DNA of 64,000 nucleotides from Candidatus Saccharimonadota bacterium (GTDB taxonomy: Bacteria > Patescibacteriota > Saccharimonadia > Saccharimonadales > Saccharimonadaceae). The notes under the pieces are model-generated. The model saw nothing but the letters and a program-made list of their open reading frames with translations, was not told where the DNA came from and searched no databases. Position numbers and translations under genes: made by a program. The DNA lies in assembly GCA_030523715.1 (NCBI GenBank), contig JAUNHY010000005.1:1-64000 (forward strand). The letters run 5' to 3'. Within the stretch, counting starts at the first letter, position 1. Every line of letters starts with the position of its first letter. Positions 23,436 to 30,736 of the stretch are shown piece after piece.

Positions 23436-24056
23436 TTAGTCCTTTCCCTCCACCATTACGAGACCTTTGTTTGGACCAGGCACAGCGCCTTTAAGACCAA
23501 TAAGGTTGTGGTCGGTGTCGATATAGGAGACAACCAAGTTTTTGACGGTTACGCGATCGTGACCCATGCGGCCTGCCATCTTCTTGCCCTTGAAGACTTT
23601 CTGTGGGTACATGGAACCGATGGAACCAACTTTGCGAATGTCGCCTTTGAAACCGTGTGTGTTACGAGATTCCTGGAAGTTGTGGCGCTTAACGGTACCG
23701 GCAAAGCCCTTACCTTTGCTCGTACCTGTAACTTGGACCTTATCGCCAATTGTAAAGTTGGCGACGGTGATTTCGCTACCAAGCGTGACGTCTTCTGGGA
23801 TATTCTCGACGCGGAATTCACGGATGTGTTTAGGGTTAATATCTTTTCCGGATTTTTTAACGTGTCCGGACACGGCCTTGCTCAGATTCCTACCCTGACC
23901 ATATGCCAATTGCACAGCGCTATAGCCGTCAGTTTCGACAGACTTAGTCTGAGTCACTGTGCATGGGCCGGCTTGAAGGATAGTTACAGGGGTAACTACG
24001 CCATCGTCGCCGATGATCTGGGTCATACCAATCTTGGTGCCGAGGATGATTTTCAT
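23436..24056 (-). CDS. rplC: 50S ribosomal protein L3
   Basis: 206 residues. It begins MKIILGTKIGMTQI and contains GTSKGKGFAGTVKRHNF (the loop that reaches the peptidyl-transferase centre) and GSIGSMYPQKVFKGKKMAGRMGHDRVTVKNL. It is first of a 15-gene operon with its own strong promoter and a structured leader, because the usual first gene rpsJ is detached and lies about 0.8 kb upstream as its own unit. Confidence 0.99.
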   Translation of the reverse strand: MKIILGTKIGMTQIIGDDGVVTPVTILQAGPCTVTQTKSVETDGYSAVQLAYGQGRNLSKAVSGHVKKSGKDINPKHIREFRVENIPEDVTLGSEITVANFTIGDKVQVTGTSKGKGFAGTVKRHNFQESRNTHGFKGDIRKVGSIGSMYPQKVFKGKKMAGRMGHDRVTVKNLVVSYIDTDHNLIGLKGAVPGPNKGLVMVEGKD

Positions 24057-24082
24057 CTGTGGGCGTCCTTTCCCATTAAAAT

Positions 24083-24142
24083 CACTTGGCTTGTGAGTGG
24101 TATCCGGACTCTCAACCGGACCGTACCTCTTGCGCCAAAGTG
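24083..24142 (-). promoter_or_regulatory. Structured 5' leader of the rplC operon
   Basis: On the minus strand CACTTTGGC (24134-24142) can pair with GCCAAGTG (24083-24090). Inside is a second stem, TCCGG...CCGGA, and a GAGGTA/TACC pairing between the two. A nested, multi-stem leader before rplC is what an L4-type autoregulatory target would need; this is inference from pairing only. Confidence 0.5.
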
Positions 24143-24168
24143 ACGTTATTTGATAATATACGCGGTTT

Positions 24169-24198
24169 ATTATATCACAAGCCGCCCAAGAATGTCAA
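24169..24198 (-). promoter_or_regulatory. Promoter of the rplC-rpsH operon
   Basis: Minus-strand TTGACA (24193-24198), 18-base spacer and TATAAT (24169-24174) preceded by TGTGA. Strong by sequence. Confidence 0.8.
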
Positions 24199-24213
24199 AC
24201 ATTTTTAAGATGT

Positions 24214-24238
24214 AAAAAGGCGCCCTTTTGGGGCGCCG
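24214..24238 (-). terminator. Terminator of gene 24243-24713
   Basis: GGCGCCC (24219-24225) pairs with GGGCGCC (24231-24237), then T5 on the minus strand. It lies just upstream of the rplC promoter, isolating the two units. Confidence 0.9.
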
Positions 24239-24242
24239 AGGA

Positions 24243-24713
24243 TCATGCTTCGTAGATAAGTTTTTCGATTTCCTTTATGGCTGCACGTAGATTTTCGATT
24301 TCGCTATCAAAACCTTCGATTGAAATTGTTTTTATGGAATCATAGCAGATGGCATCGGATTTAATTTTTCTAGTTTCGATGCTGATCTCTTGGAGAGCGC
24401 GATGGGTGGCGTATTCTAAAGCTTCAAGCGCATCCATGTACTCGACATATAACTGGAGATGTTCTGGTACTTCATGGTCGTATAGTTTGATAACTCCGGC
24501 ACTAGATTTGGCATTTTTTAGATAGATTTCGATGAGTGCAAGATAGCCAATGACTTGAGCTTGGCTGTCGGCAAGATGCTTAGGCGCATCGATAGCGACA
24601 TGAATTTTTCCATGGCATTGATATCTTTCTGCGAGATCGTTTAAGATCTGATAGGCACACTCTAAGTTAACCTGGCACTCTTTCAGATGCCGTAAAATGA
24701 CAGTATTTAGCAT
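24243..24713 (-). CDS. Small helical protein of unknown function
   Basis: 156 residues from ATG 24713, chosen because TTTGGAGGAAT lies just upstream; the longer reading to 24794 would cross the promoter. The sequence is nearly all helical, with four or five amphipathic helices and several Cys (CQVNLECAYQ, YQCH, AICYDS), and no signal peptide or membrane segment. I recognise no family. It is a complete transcription unit (promoter 24766-24794, terminator 24214-24238) set between rpsJ and rplC, where no other gene is normally found. The leader carries TTGCACCTTTGGAGG. Confidence 0.65.
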   Translation of the reverse strand: MLNTVILRHLKECQVNLECAYQILNDLAERYQCHGKIHVAIDAPKHLADSQAQVIGYLALIEIYLKNAKSSAGVIKLYDHEVPEHLQLYVEYMDALEALEYATHRALQEISIETRKIKSDAICYDSIKTISIEGFDSEIENLRAAIKEIEKLIYEA

Positions 24714-24727
24714 GATTATTCCTCCAA

Positions 24728-24735
24728 AGGTGCAA
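24728..24735 (-). promoter_or_regulatory. TGCACCTT motif next to the ribosome site of gene 24243-24713
   Basis: On the minus strand TTGCACCTTTGGAGGAAT: the element abuts GGAGG directly. CCTT or CCTTT could pair partly with the purine run. It is shared with three other leaders in the window. Confidence 0.4.
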
Positions 24736-24765
24736 TTCGGTCGATGAATCGGCGTATATCTTATT

Positions 24766-24794
24766 ATTATAGCACAAACGTTATAAAAAGTCAA
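24766..24794 (-). promoter_or_regulatory. Promoter of gene 24243-24713
   Basis: Minus-strand TTGACT (24789-24794), 17-base spacer ending TGTGC, TATAAT (24766-24771). Almost the same layout as the flotillin and 47625 promoters. Confidence 0.8.
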
Positions 24795-24803
24795 TGCGGC
24801 AAC

Positions 24804-24830
24804 AAAAAGCCACTCCTGTTGGAGTGGCTA
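24804..24830 (-). terminator. Terminator after rpsJ
   Basis: AGCCACTCC (24808-24816) pairs with GGAGTGGCT (24821-24829), followed on the minus strand by T5. It makes rpsJ a single-gene unit. Confidence 0.92.
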
Positions 24831-24842
24831 GTTTTGCGATAA

Positions 24843-25163
24843 TTACATCTTGATTTCGGCGTCAACGCCAGCTGGCAAAGAGAGATTCTGTAATGCATCA
24901 ATCGTCTTTGGCGTAGCATTAATAACGTCGATAAGACGCTTGTGGACCTTCATTTCGAAAGCTTCACCACCAGTCTTGTAGACATGTGGGCTCTTTACGA
25001 CGGTAAAGGTAGAACGCTTGGTTGGGAGCGGAACTGGACCGCTTACATTAGCGCCGGTACGAATAGCGGTATCGACGATTTGTTTTGCGCTCTGGTCGAT
25101 CAAACGATGATCATAGGCCTTGAGGCGAATGCGGATCTTAAGACCCTCGGCTTTTTCTGCCAT
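24843..25163 (-). CDS. rpsJ: 30S ribosomal protein S10 (NusE)
   Basis: 106 residues. [42 protein letters not shown] is diagnostic, and the rest including HKRLIDV fits. S10 is also the NusE antitermination partner that binds NusG. It has its own promoter, leader and terminator and is cut off from the rest of the S10 operon by the 24243 gene. Confidence 0.99.
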   Translation of the reverse strand: MAEKAEGLKIRIRLKAYDHRLIDQSAKQIVDTAIRTGANVSGPVPLPTKRSTFTVVKSPHVYKTGGEAFEMKVHKRLIDVINATPKTIDALQNLSLPAGVDAEIKM

Positions 25164-25180
25164 TTATTATCCTTTCTGCT

Positions 25181-25235
25181 TTTCGTATAACCTCAGATTA
25201 CATCTAGACGTGTAGTCGATGAGTTTTTTACGAAA
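25181..25235 (-). promoter_or_regulatory. Structured 5' leader of rpsJ
   Basis: TACGAAA (25229-25235) and TTTCGTA (25181-25187) form a closing stem on the minus strand, with an inner CTACA/TGTA pairing. It could be an autoregulatory leader; evidence is pairing potential only. Confidence 0.4.
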
Positions 25236-25256
25236 CTATTATTAAGTTGTATGTAT

Positions 25257-25285
25257 GTTATACCAAGAATTATCCAATTAGTCAA
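25257..25285 (-). promoter_or_regulatory. Promoter of rpsJ
   Basis: Minus-strand TTGACT (25280-25285), 17-base spacer, TATAAC (25257-25262); leader of about 90 bases. Confidence 0.75.
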
Positions 25286-25299
25286 TGTGTTCTGGGGTG

Positions 25300-25731
25300 T
25301 TATTTTGGAATAAAACCAGATAGTATGATTATAATCGCAAAGGCTATCATGCATCCGCCGACTATGTAGAATACTCTTGCTCCAGATTTGTCTTCCGGGT
25401 CATAGTATTCTTCTGTGTTATTTGGATTGATATAGATTTTTCTTTCCTCGCCTTTTTCGACGGTTACTCCGGCAAAAAAGACATTTTTGTGGCAATATTC
25501 GACCATATGGCCGTTTACCTCGACTTCCCATACGGGGTGGCATAATGAATCGTCGACGCGCTCGTTTGGATATTCCAATCTGACACAGCGTGCAGTAACT
25601 TCGTTGGTGCACGTTTTTAGCCTTCTTTTTTTAGTAAAGGATGGCGCTGTTATTAAAGCGATTCCGGCAAAAAATAATATTAAAACTGGCAGTAAAAACA
25701 GCAATAGGGCTAAGTTAATTATCATGTTCAT
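25300..25731 (-). CDS. Two-helix membrane protein, DUF3592-like
   Basis: 143 residues. A membrane helix at about 5-28, a 75-residue extracytoplasmic beta-rich segment containing HPVWEVEVNGHMVEY and GEERKIYINPNN, and a second helix at about 118-138. This helix-beta-helix plan with a P(V)xxVxVNG core and YINP-type end is that of DUF3592 proteins, whose role is unknown. It starts at ATG 25731, six bases after TAGAAT, so probably leaderless; a second ATG lies two codons in. It is a single-gene unit. Confidence 0.65.
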   Translation of the reverse strand: MNMIINLALLLFLLPVLILFFAGIALITAPSFTKKRRLKTCTNEVTARCVRLEYPNERVDDSLCHPVWEVEVNGHMVEYCHKNVFFAGVTVEKGEERKIYINPNNTEEYYDPEDKSGARVFYIVGGCMIAFAIIIILSGFIPK

Positions 25732-25737
25732 GCTTTG

Positions 25738-25743
25738 ATTCTA
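25738..25743 (-). promoter_or_regulatory. -10 box of leaderless gene 25300-25731
   Basis: TAGAAT on the minus strand preceded by TATGC (extended -10), six bases before the ATG. Confidence 0.55.
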
Positions 25744-25750
25744 GCATATA

Positions 25751-25779
25751 AAAAACGCCCCCAGTCGAAACCGGGGGCT
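25751..25779 (-). terminator. Terminator after the manC-like pseudogene
   Basis: GCCCCC (25757-25762) pairs with GGGGGC (25773-25778), followed on the minus strand by a T run. Confidence 0.88.
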
Positions 25780-25804
25780 TGAGATGTGGATCTTTGTTGT
25801 GACT

Positions 25805-27021
25805 TTAGATTTTACCGCTCTCGGCGCGCTTGGATACGGTAATCTGGATGATGCCGTTACGGGCCTTGATTGCGCTGATAGAGATATAGTCCATGCCAAC
25901 GAAACTGACGCGAATTTGGTCAGAGAAATTCGTTCTCTCGACGATGCAGTTACGCGATTTAACTGAGTAATCGTTGGAAAGGATGCGCTTGTTACTCTGA
26001 TAGTGATCTACCAACTGGCGCACCAGCTGGCATTCTTCGTGAGCAACGCAGGCCACATACATCAACCCATTGATTTCGCTGACGACTACGGAGCCGTCTT
26101 CGATGTCGGTCGCATAGATTTCGACGTCTTCTGGCGCTACAAAGAGCGAGCCGAGACATTCCGTACGATCGACATAGCCCTTGCCGAGGCTGGCATTGTG
26201 ATGGTTTGGCGTTTTGCGACTGACTTCCCAGAGGGATTTCAGAGTTCCGCAATCGTGCCAATCGAACTCACCGATGGCGACGCGAAGCTCACCGAGAAGC
26301 ATCATGAGCTCATCAGTGCTAAGCGGTTCTTCCTCGAGGTTAAGAGTATCTGTCGCCTCGAGTATTGTTTTGGCCGTCCAGACATTTATGCCGGTATTGC
26401 AGGCGCTGTCGTCGGAACGCATCATTTTCTTGGCGGTCTTTTCGTCAGGCTTCTCTACGAAGCCGGTGACCTTGCGACAGAAGTCCTCGCCTTCATTGTC
26501 ATAGATGGCGTGTCCGCAACCAATGAATGTTATCAGGTCGCGAATCTTGACGCCCACGATGGTCGGCTGTCCTCCCTCGGCGCTGCGAATTGCCAACTTC
26601 ATCGTATCGACGAAATTGCCGAAGCCATCCTCCTGGTTAATGTACTGATCTGATGGCGTGTTGATGATTGTGGCCTCGGGGTCCTGTTCGCTGATAAACT
26701 CTGCGGCTTTTACCATGGCGCCGGCGTAGCCGTAGCTAGCCGAAATCTGGTAAATGTTCGGTGTAATCACGCCGAGCGGTGCGAGCTGCTTGGCGGCAAG
26801 CTCAGTCTGACGTTCAGTGGTCGTGATGACAATGACGTGATTCGGCTTGATGCCGATTTCATAGAACCGTTTGACGGTTGCCTGAATGAAAGTGTTGTCG
26901 TTGTCTAGCTGGCAGAACTGCTTAGGCAGTTCTCATTACTAAGCGGAAACAGTCTCGTCCCCTGCCCTCCAGCGATAACCGCCAGCCATAAATGATTTCC
27001 TTTGGTCTTTTCTTTGGTCAT
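25805..27021 (-). pseudogene. Mannose-1-phosphate guanylyltransferase-like gene with one-base frameshift
   Basis: The protein would have about 405 residues and make GDP-mannose from mannose-1-phosphate. The N-terminal piece (ATG 27021, SD GGAGGG) holds the nucleotidyltransferase signature LAVIAGGQGTRLFPLSNENC and then hits TAG. The rest continues in another frame from LPKQFCQLDNDNTFIQATVKRFY through NTPSDQYI, GFVEKPDEKTA, NTGINVW and a C-terminal beta-helix to 25805. One missing C in TGCCTAAG (about 26925) would restore PKQF. The break lies in the loop of a perfect 7-bp inverted repeat (26915-26932). The downstream piece remains open for 321 codons from an internal ATG (26770). It could be a recent mutation, phase variation or an assembly error. 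Own promoter and terminator. Confidence 0.85.
26915..26932. repeat. Perfect 7-bp inverted repeat at the frameshift site
   Basis: GAACTGC (26915-26921), a four-base loop TTAG, and GCAGTTC (26926-26932). The lost base of the manC-like gene belongs at the loop edge, a typical position for a hairpin-induced deletion. Confidence 0.8.
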
Positions 27022-27118
27022 AAGAAACCCTCCCTTTCTTTCTGAAAGATCCATCGTGTTAATGTGCGACTATAGTCATAAAGGCACAAAAAATGCCGGT
27101 TTAAACGACTATTTTTAT

Positions 27119-27147
27119 ATTATATCACACTTTGCCAAAAAATGCAA
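27119..27147 (-). promoter_or_regulatory. Promoter of the manC-like gene
   Basis: Minus-strand TTGCAT (27142-27147), 17-base spacer ending TGTGA, TATAAT (27119-27124). The leader is about 90 bases and contains a GGCA/TGCC stem and a GACTATAGTC palindrome (27068-27077). Confidence 0.7.
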
Positions 27148-27154
27148 TAGACAT

Positions 27155-27187
27155 AAAAATATCTCCCCCATTTGGAGGAGATATTTT
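27155..27187 (-). terminator. Terminator of tuf
   Basis: AAAATATCTCC pairs with GGAGATATTTT around a short C/ATTTG/G loop. Same stem sequence as the rpsI and rpsG terminators. It immediately precedes the -35 of the manC-like promoter. Confidence 0.9.
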
Positions 27188-27202
27188 AGATTAAGATATC
27201 AA

Positions 27203-28384
27203 TTATTTGACGATCTTAGTAACAACGCCAGAACCGACGGTCTTGCCGCCTTCGCGGATAGCAAAGCGGTCGTTGTCGTTCATAGCGATTGGAGCTTGAA
27301 GCTTGACGCTGAAGGTTACGGTATCGCCAGGCATGACGATTTCCTTATCCTTTGGAAGCTCAACTTCACCAGTAACATCGGTGGTGCGGAAGTAGAACTG
27401 TGGCTTGTAACCATTCTGGAATGGAGTATGGCGGCCGCCCTCTTCCTTCTTCAAGATGTAAACTTGGCCTTCAAATTCGGTGTGTGGGGTGATAGTGCCT
27501 GGTTTGGCAATAACCTGACCACGCTCGATTTGTTCGCGCTCAATACCGCGGAGGAGAAGACCGGCGTTATCGCCAGCTTGACCCTGATCGAGAGTCTTGT
27601 GGAAGGCTTCGATACCGGTAACAACGGACTTTTGGGTTTCTTTAAGACCAACGATTTCAACTTCGTCGTTGATGTGGACAGTACCCTGCTCGATACGACC
27701 AGTAGCAACAGTACCACGACCTTTGATGGAGAAGACATCCTCGATTGGCATCAAGAATGGCTTGTTGAAGTCATGCTCTGGAATGTCGAAGTATTCGTCC
27801 ATAGCCTTGACGAGCTCCATGATGGCGTCTTCGTTTTCCTTATCACCTTCGAGAGCCTTGGTTGCAGAACCCTTGATGATTGGGCAGTTGCGATCGAAAC
27901 CGTTCTTCTCGAGAAGATCACGGATATCGTCTTCGACGAGCTCAACGAGATCAGGATCAGCGAGATCCATCTTGTTCAAGAAGACAATGATTTTTGGAAC
28001 GTTTACCTGGTGAGCCAAGAGGACGTGCTCACGAGTCTGTGGCAAAGCACCATCGTTAGCAGCAACCACGAGGATTGCGCCATCGACCTGTGCGGCACCG
28101 GTAATCATGTTCTTAATATAGTCTGCGTGGCCTGGCATATCTACGTGTGCGTAATGGCGCTTCTCAGACTCATACTCCTGGTGGGAAGTAGCGATGGTAA
28201 TACCACGAGCCTTTTCCTCTGGAGCGTTATCGATCTGATCATAAGCAACTGGCTTATTGATATCAGAAGGAAGTCTCTTTGCGAGAACAGCAGTGATAGC
28301 AGCCGTCAAAGTGGTTTTACCGTGGTCAACGTGGCCCATGGTACCGACATTGATATGTGGCTTGCTACGGTCAAAATCTGCCAT
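27203..28384 (-). CDS. tuf: Translation elongation factor EF-Tu
   Basis: 393 residues. GTPase motifs: GHVDHGKTT (17-25), the effector [17 protein letters not shown] (136-139) and the SA/SAT-type G5. Domains 2 and 3 are complete with the [13 protein letters not shown] strand. It delivers aminoacyl-tRNA to the A site. It has its own promoter and a leader hairpin and is separate from fusA and rpsG-rpsL, which normally form the str operon with it. Confidence 0.99.
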   Translation of the reverse strand: MADFDRSKPHINVGTMGHVDHGKTTLTAAITAVLAKRLPSDINKPVAYDQIDNAPEEKARGITIATSHQEYESEKRHYAHVDMPGHADYIKNMITGAAQVDGAILVVAANDGALPQTREHVLLAHQVNVPKIIVFLNKMDLADPDLVELVEDDIRDLLEKNGFDRNCPIIKGSATKALEGDKENEDAIMELVKAMDEYFDIPEHDFNKPFLMPIEDVFSIKGRGTVATGRIEQGTVHINDEVEIVGLKETQKSVVTGIEAFHKTLDQGQAGDNAGLLLRGIEREQIERGQVIAKPGTITPHTEFEGQVYILKKEEGGRHTPFQNGYKPQFYFRTTDVTGEVELPKDKEIVMPGDTVTFSVKLQAPIAMNDNDRFAIREGGKTVGSGVVTKIVK

Positions 28385-28414
28385 AGTTAATATTTCTCCT
28401 TTATTGTTAATAAA

Positions 28415-28444
28415 TTTTGGGCACTAATATTAACCAGCCCAAAA
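28415..28444 (-). promoter_or_regulatory. Leader hairpin of tuf
   Basis: TTTTGGGC (28415-28422) pairs with GCCCAAAA (28437-28444) around a 14-base loop in the tuf 5' leader. It has no terminal T run in the transcript, so it is more likely a stability or regulatory stem than a terminator. Confidence 0.45.
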
Positions 28445-28458
28445 GTCTATATGGGATT

Positions 28459-28487
28459 ATTTTATATTATTTTGCAATCTGTGTAAA
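28459..28487 (-). promoter_or_regulatory. Promoter of tuf
   Basis: Minus-strand TTTACA (28482-28487), 17-base spacer, TAAAAT (28459-28464). Confidence 0.6.
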
Positions 28488-28499
28488 GCATTATCGGAT

Positions 28500-28533
28500 A
28501 AAAAATACCCCCCTTTTTGGGGGGGTATTTTGA
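28500..28533 (-). terminator. Terminator of fusA
   Basis: An AAAATACCCCCC arm and a GGGGGGTATTTT arm around a T5 loop, with a T run on the minus strand. Confidence 0.92.
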
Positions 28534-28538
28534 AAAGC

Positions 28539-30632
28539 TTATTTTGCGTTGCGCTTCTCGATGATTTCCTGCGCAATGTTCGGTGGGACTTCCTCGTAGC
28601 CGAATAGCTCCATCGTAGAAGCAGCACGACCCTGGGACATACCGCGAAGATCGGAGGTATAACCAAACATGTTAGCGAGTGGCACGTAACCAGTGATAAT
28701 CTTTACGCCGTTATCACGGTCTTCCATATTATCGATGCGGCCACGGCGAGAGTTGAGATCGCCGATAACGTCGCCCATGAAATCTTCTGGAGTTGTAATC
28801 TCAATCTTCATGACTGGCTCGAGAAGGACTGGACGAGCAGCTTTAATACCGTCGCGGGTAGCAAGTACACCAGCGAGGTGGAATGCGAGCTCGGAAGAGT
28901 CAACATCATGGTAAGAACCATCATAAAGGGTTGCTTTAACATCGAGTACTGGATAGCCAGCAATAACGCCGCCATCAAGGGTTTCCTTAATACCTTCCAT
29001 GACTGGTTTGCGGTATTCGAGAGGCACGACGCCGCCCTTAATCATATCGACAAACTCGAAGCCCTTGCCTGGCTCATTTGGCTCAAACTTAACCCAAACA
29101 TCACCGTACTGACCGCGACCACCGGACTGCTTAATGTGCTTACCATGAGCTTCGGCAGTGCCGCGAATAGTTTCACGATAGGCAACTTGTGGCTCGCCCG
29201 TGTTAGCTTCAACGTTAAATTCGCGCTTGAGACGATCGATAATAATTTCCAAATGGAGCTCGCCCATACCAGAAATAATGGTCTGGCCGGATTCTTCGTC
29301 GGTGTGGACGCGGAAAGTTGGGTCTTCTTCGGCTAGTTTGCTAAGGCCAATAGCCATCTTTTCCTGGTCGGCTTTGGTTTTAGGCTCAACGGCGATAGAT
29401 ACTGGTGGATCTGGGAAAGTAATAGATTCGAGCAAAATTGGATGTGCTGGGTCGCAGAGGGTGGTACCAGTTGTGGTATCTTTGAGACCTACGACGGCTG
29501 CAATATCGCCTGCACCAATTTCAGTAATGTCGTCGCGCTTATCAGCAAACATGCGTACTAGGCGTCCGACACGCTCTTTATTGCCGGTAGTGGCGTTCAT
29601 CACGTAAGAGCCTGCTTCGAGCTTACCAGAGTAAACGCGAATGAAGATTAACTTACCTACGAATGGGTCGGTTGCAATCTTGAATGCAAGTGCGGTTAAA
29701 GGCTCTTTTTCGTCGCTATGGCGAACGATATCTTCGCCGGTTTTTGGTGACTTGCCAAGAATTGCTGGAATATCAGTTGGGGCTGGCAAGAAGTCAGTTA
29801 CGAGGTCGAGAACCTTCTCTACGATAACGCCACGGCCATCGCCGCCGGTTACGAGGAAGAATTGACCATCGATGACGCGCTTGCGGAGAGCTTTCTTAAG
29901 CTCATCGGCAGAAATGGCTTCTTCGCCTTCGCTGAAGTATTTTTCCATGAGAGCTTCGTCGGCCTGGACGGCTTCTTCGACGAGCATCGAACGATAGTTC
30001 TTGGCTTTTTCGACCATGTCGGCTGGAATTTCGCCAACGGTAAGTTCGTGATCGGCATAATCTTTGTAGGTGTAAGCCTTCATTTCAATAAGGTCTACGA
30101 CGCCGCAGATATCTTTTTCGAAGCCGATTGGCAAATGAATAGCATAGGCGTTCTTGGATAGGCGCTTATGAATAGATTCAAGAGATTTGTAGAAATCACC
30201 ACCAATTTGGTTGATCTTATTAATGAAGCAAACGCGTGGAATACCATATTTATCAGCCTGGCGCCAAACAGTTTCGGACTGAGCTTCGACACCCATCTTG
30301 CCATCGAATACTACGATAGCGCCGTCGAGAACGCGAAGAGAACGCTCGACCTCGGCGGTAAAGTCGATGTGGCCTGGGGTATCAATAATGTTGATCTTAT
30401 GACCTTTCCAATAGGCCGTAACAGCTGCGGAAGTAATGGTAATGCCACGTTCCTTTTCCTGTTCCATCCAGTCGGTTGTAGCACCGCCAGTGTCGCCCTT
30501 AACTAGGTCAATTTTATGTTTGAGACCGGTACGATAAAGAATCGCCTCGGAGGTGGTAGTCTTACCCGCGTCAATATGGGCAATGATACCGATGTTCCTA
30601 TACTTCGATAGGTCTGTAACTTTTTCTGCCAT
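28539..30632 (-). CDS. fusA: Translation elongation factor EF-G
   Basis: 697 residues, five domains. G domain: GIIAHIDAGKTT (14-25), RGITITSAA, DTPGHIDF, NKIN. Domain IV carries the tip loop and domain V the end near QGRAASTMELFGYEEVPPNIAQ. It drives translocation and, with RRF (frr, 61645), ribosome recycling. It is transcribed alone, with a fusA-specific terminator, unlike the rpsL-rpsG-fusA-tuf operon of most bacteria. Confidence 0.99.
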   Translation of the reverse strand: MAEKVTDLSKYRNIGIIAHIDAGKTTTSEAILYRTGLKHKIDLVKGDTGGATTDWMEQEKERGITITSAAVTAYWKGHKINIIDTPGHIDFTAEVERSLRVLDGAIVVFDGKMGVEAQSETVWRQADKYGIPRVCFINKINQIGGDFYKSLESIHKRLSKNAYAIHLPIGFEKDICGVVDLIEMKAYTYKDYADHELTVGEIPADMVEKAKNYRSMLVEEAVQADEALMEKYFSEGEEAISADELKKALRKRVIDGQFFLVTGGDGRGVIVEKVLDLVTDFLPAPTDIPAILGKSPKTGEDIVRHSDEKEPLTALAFKIATDPFVGKLIFIRVYSGKLEAGSYVMNATTGNKERVGRLVRMFADKRDDITEIGAGDIAAVVGLKDTTTGTTLCDPAHPILLESITFPDPPVSIAVEPKTKADQEKMAIGLSKLAEEDPTFRVHTDEESGQTIISGMGELHLEIIIDRLKREFNVEANTGEPQVAYRETIRGTAEAHGKHIKQSGGRGQYGDVWVKFEPNEPGKGFEFVDMIKGGVVPLEYRKPVMEGIKETLDGGVIAGYPVLDVKATLYDGSYHDVDSSELAFHLAGVLATRDGIKAARPVLLEPVMKIEITTPEDFMGDVIGDLNSRRGRIDNMEDRDNGVKIITGYVPLANMFGYTSDLRGMSQGRAASTMELFGYEEVPPNIAQEIIEKRNAK

Positions 30633-30690
30633 ATAATTCCTTATTATTTTTTAGACAATAGCAATAATTGCTTCATTAAAGCTTTATCTA

Positions 30691-30719
30691 ATATTAACAT
30701 ATTTTCGCGGGGTGCGAAA
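30691..30719 (-). promoter_or_regulatory. Weak candidate promoter of fusA
   Basis: Minus-strand TAATAT (30691-30696) preceded by TATGT, with a poor -35 (TTTCGC, 30714-30719) at 17 bases. No better match was seen in the 100-base gap. Confidence 0.35.
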
Positions 30720-30736
30720 GTAGTAATTATCTATAA

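Noticed and set aside
26900-26930. Programmed -1 frameshift in the manC-like gene
   Set aside because: No classical slippery heptamer at the break; a lost base in the hairpin loop is simpler. Not excluded, only less likely.
27002-28390. 462-codon + strand frame across tuf
   Set aside because: Entirely antisense to EF-Tu, whose codon bias leaves the opposite frame open.
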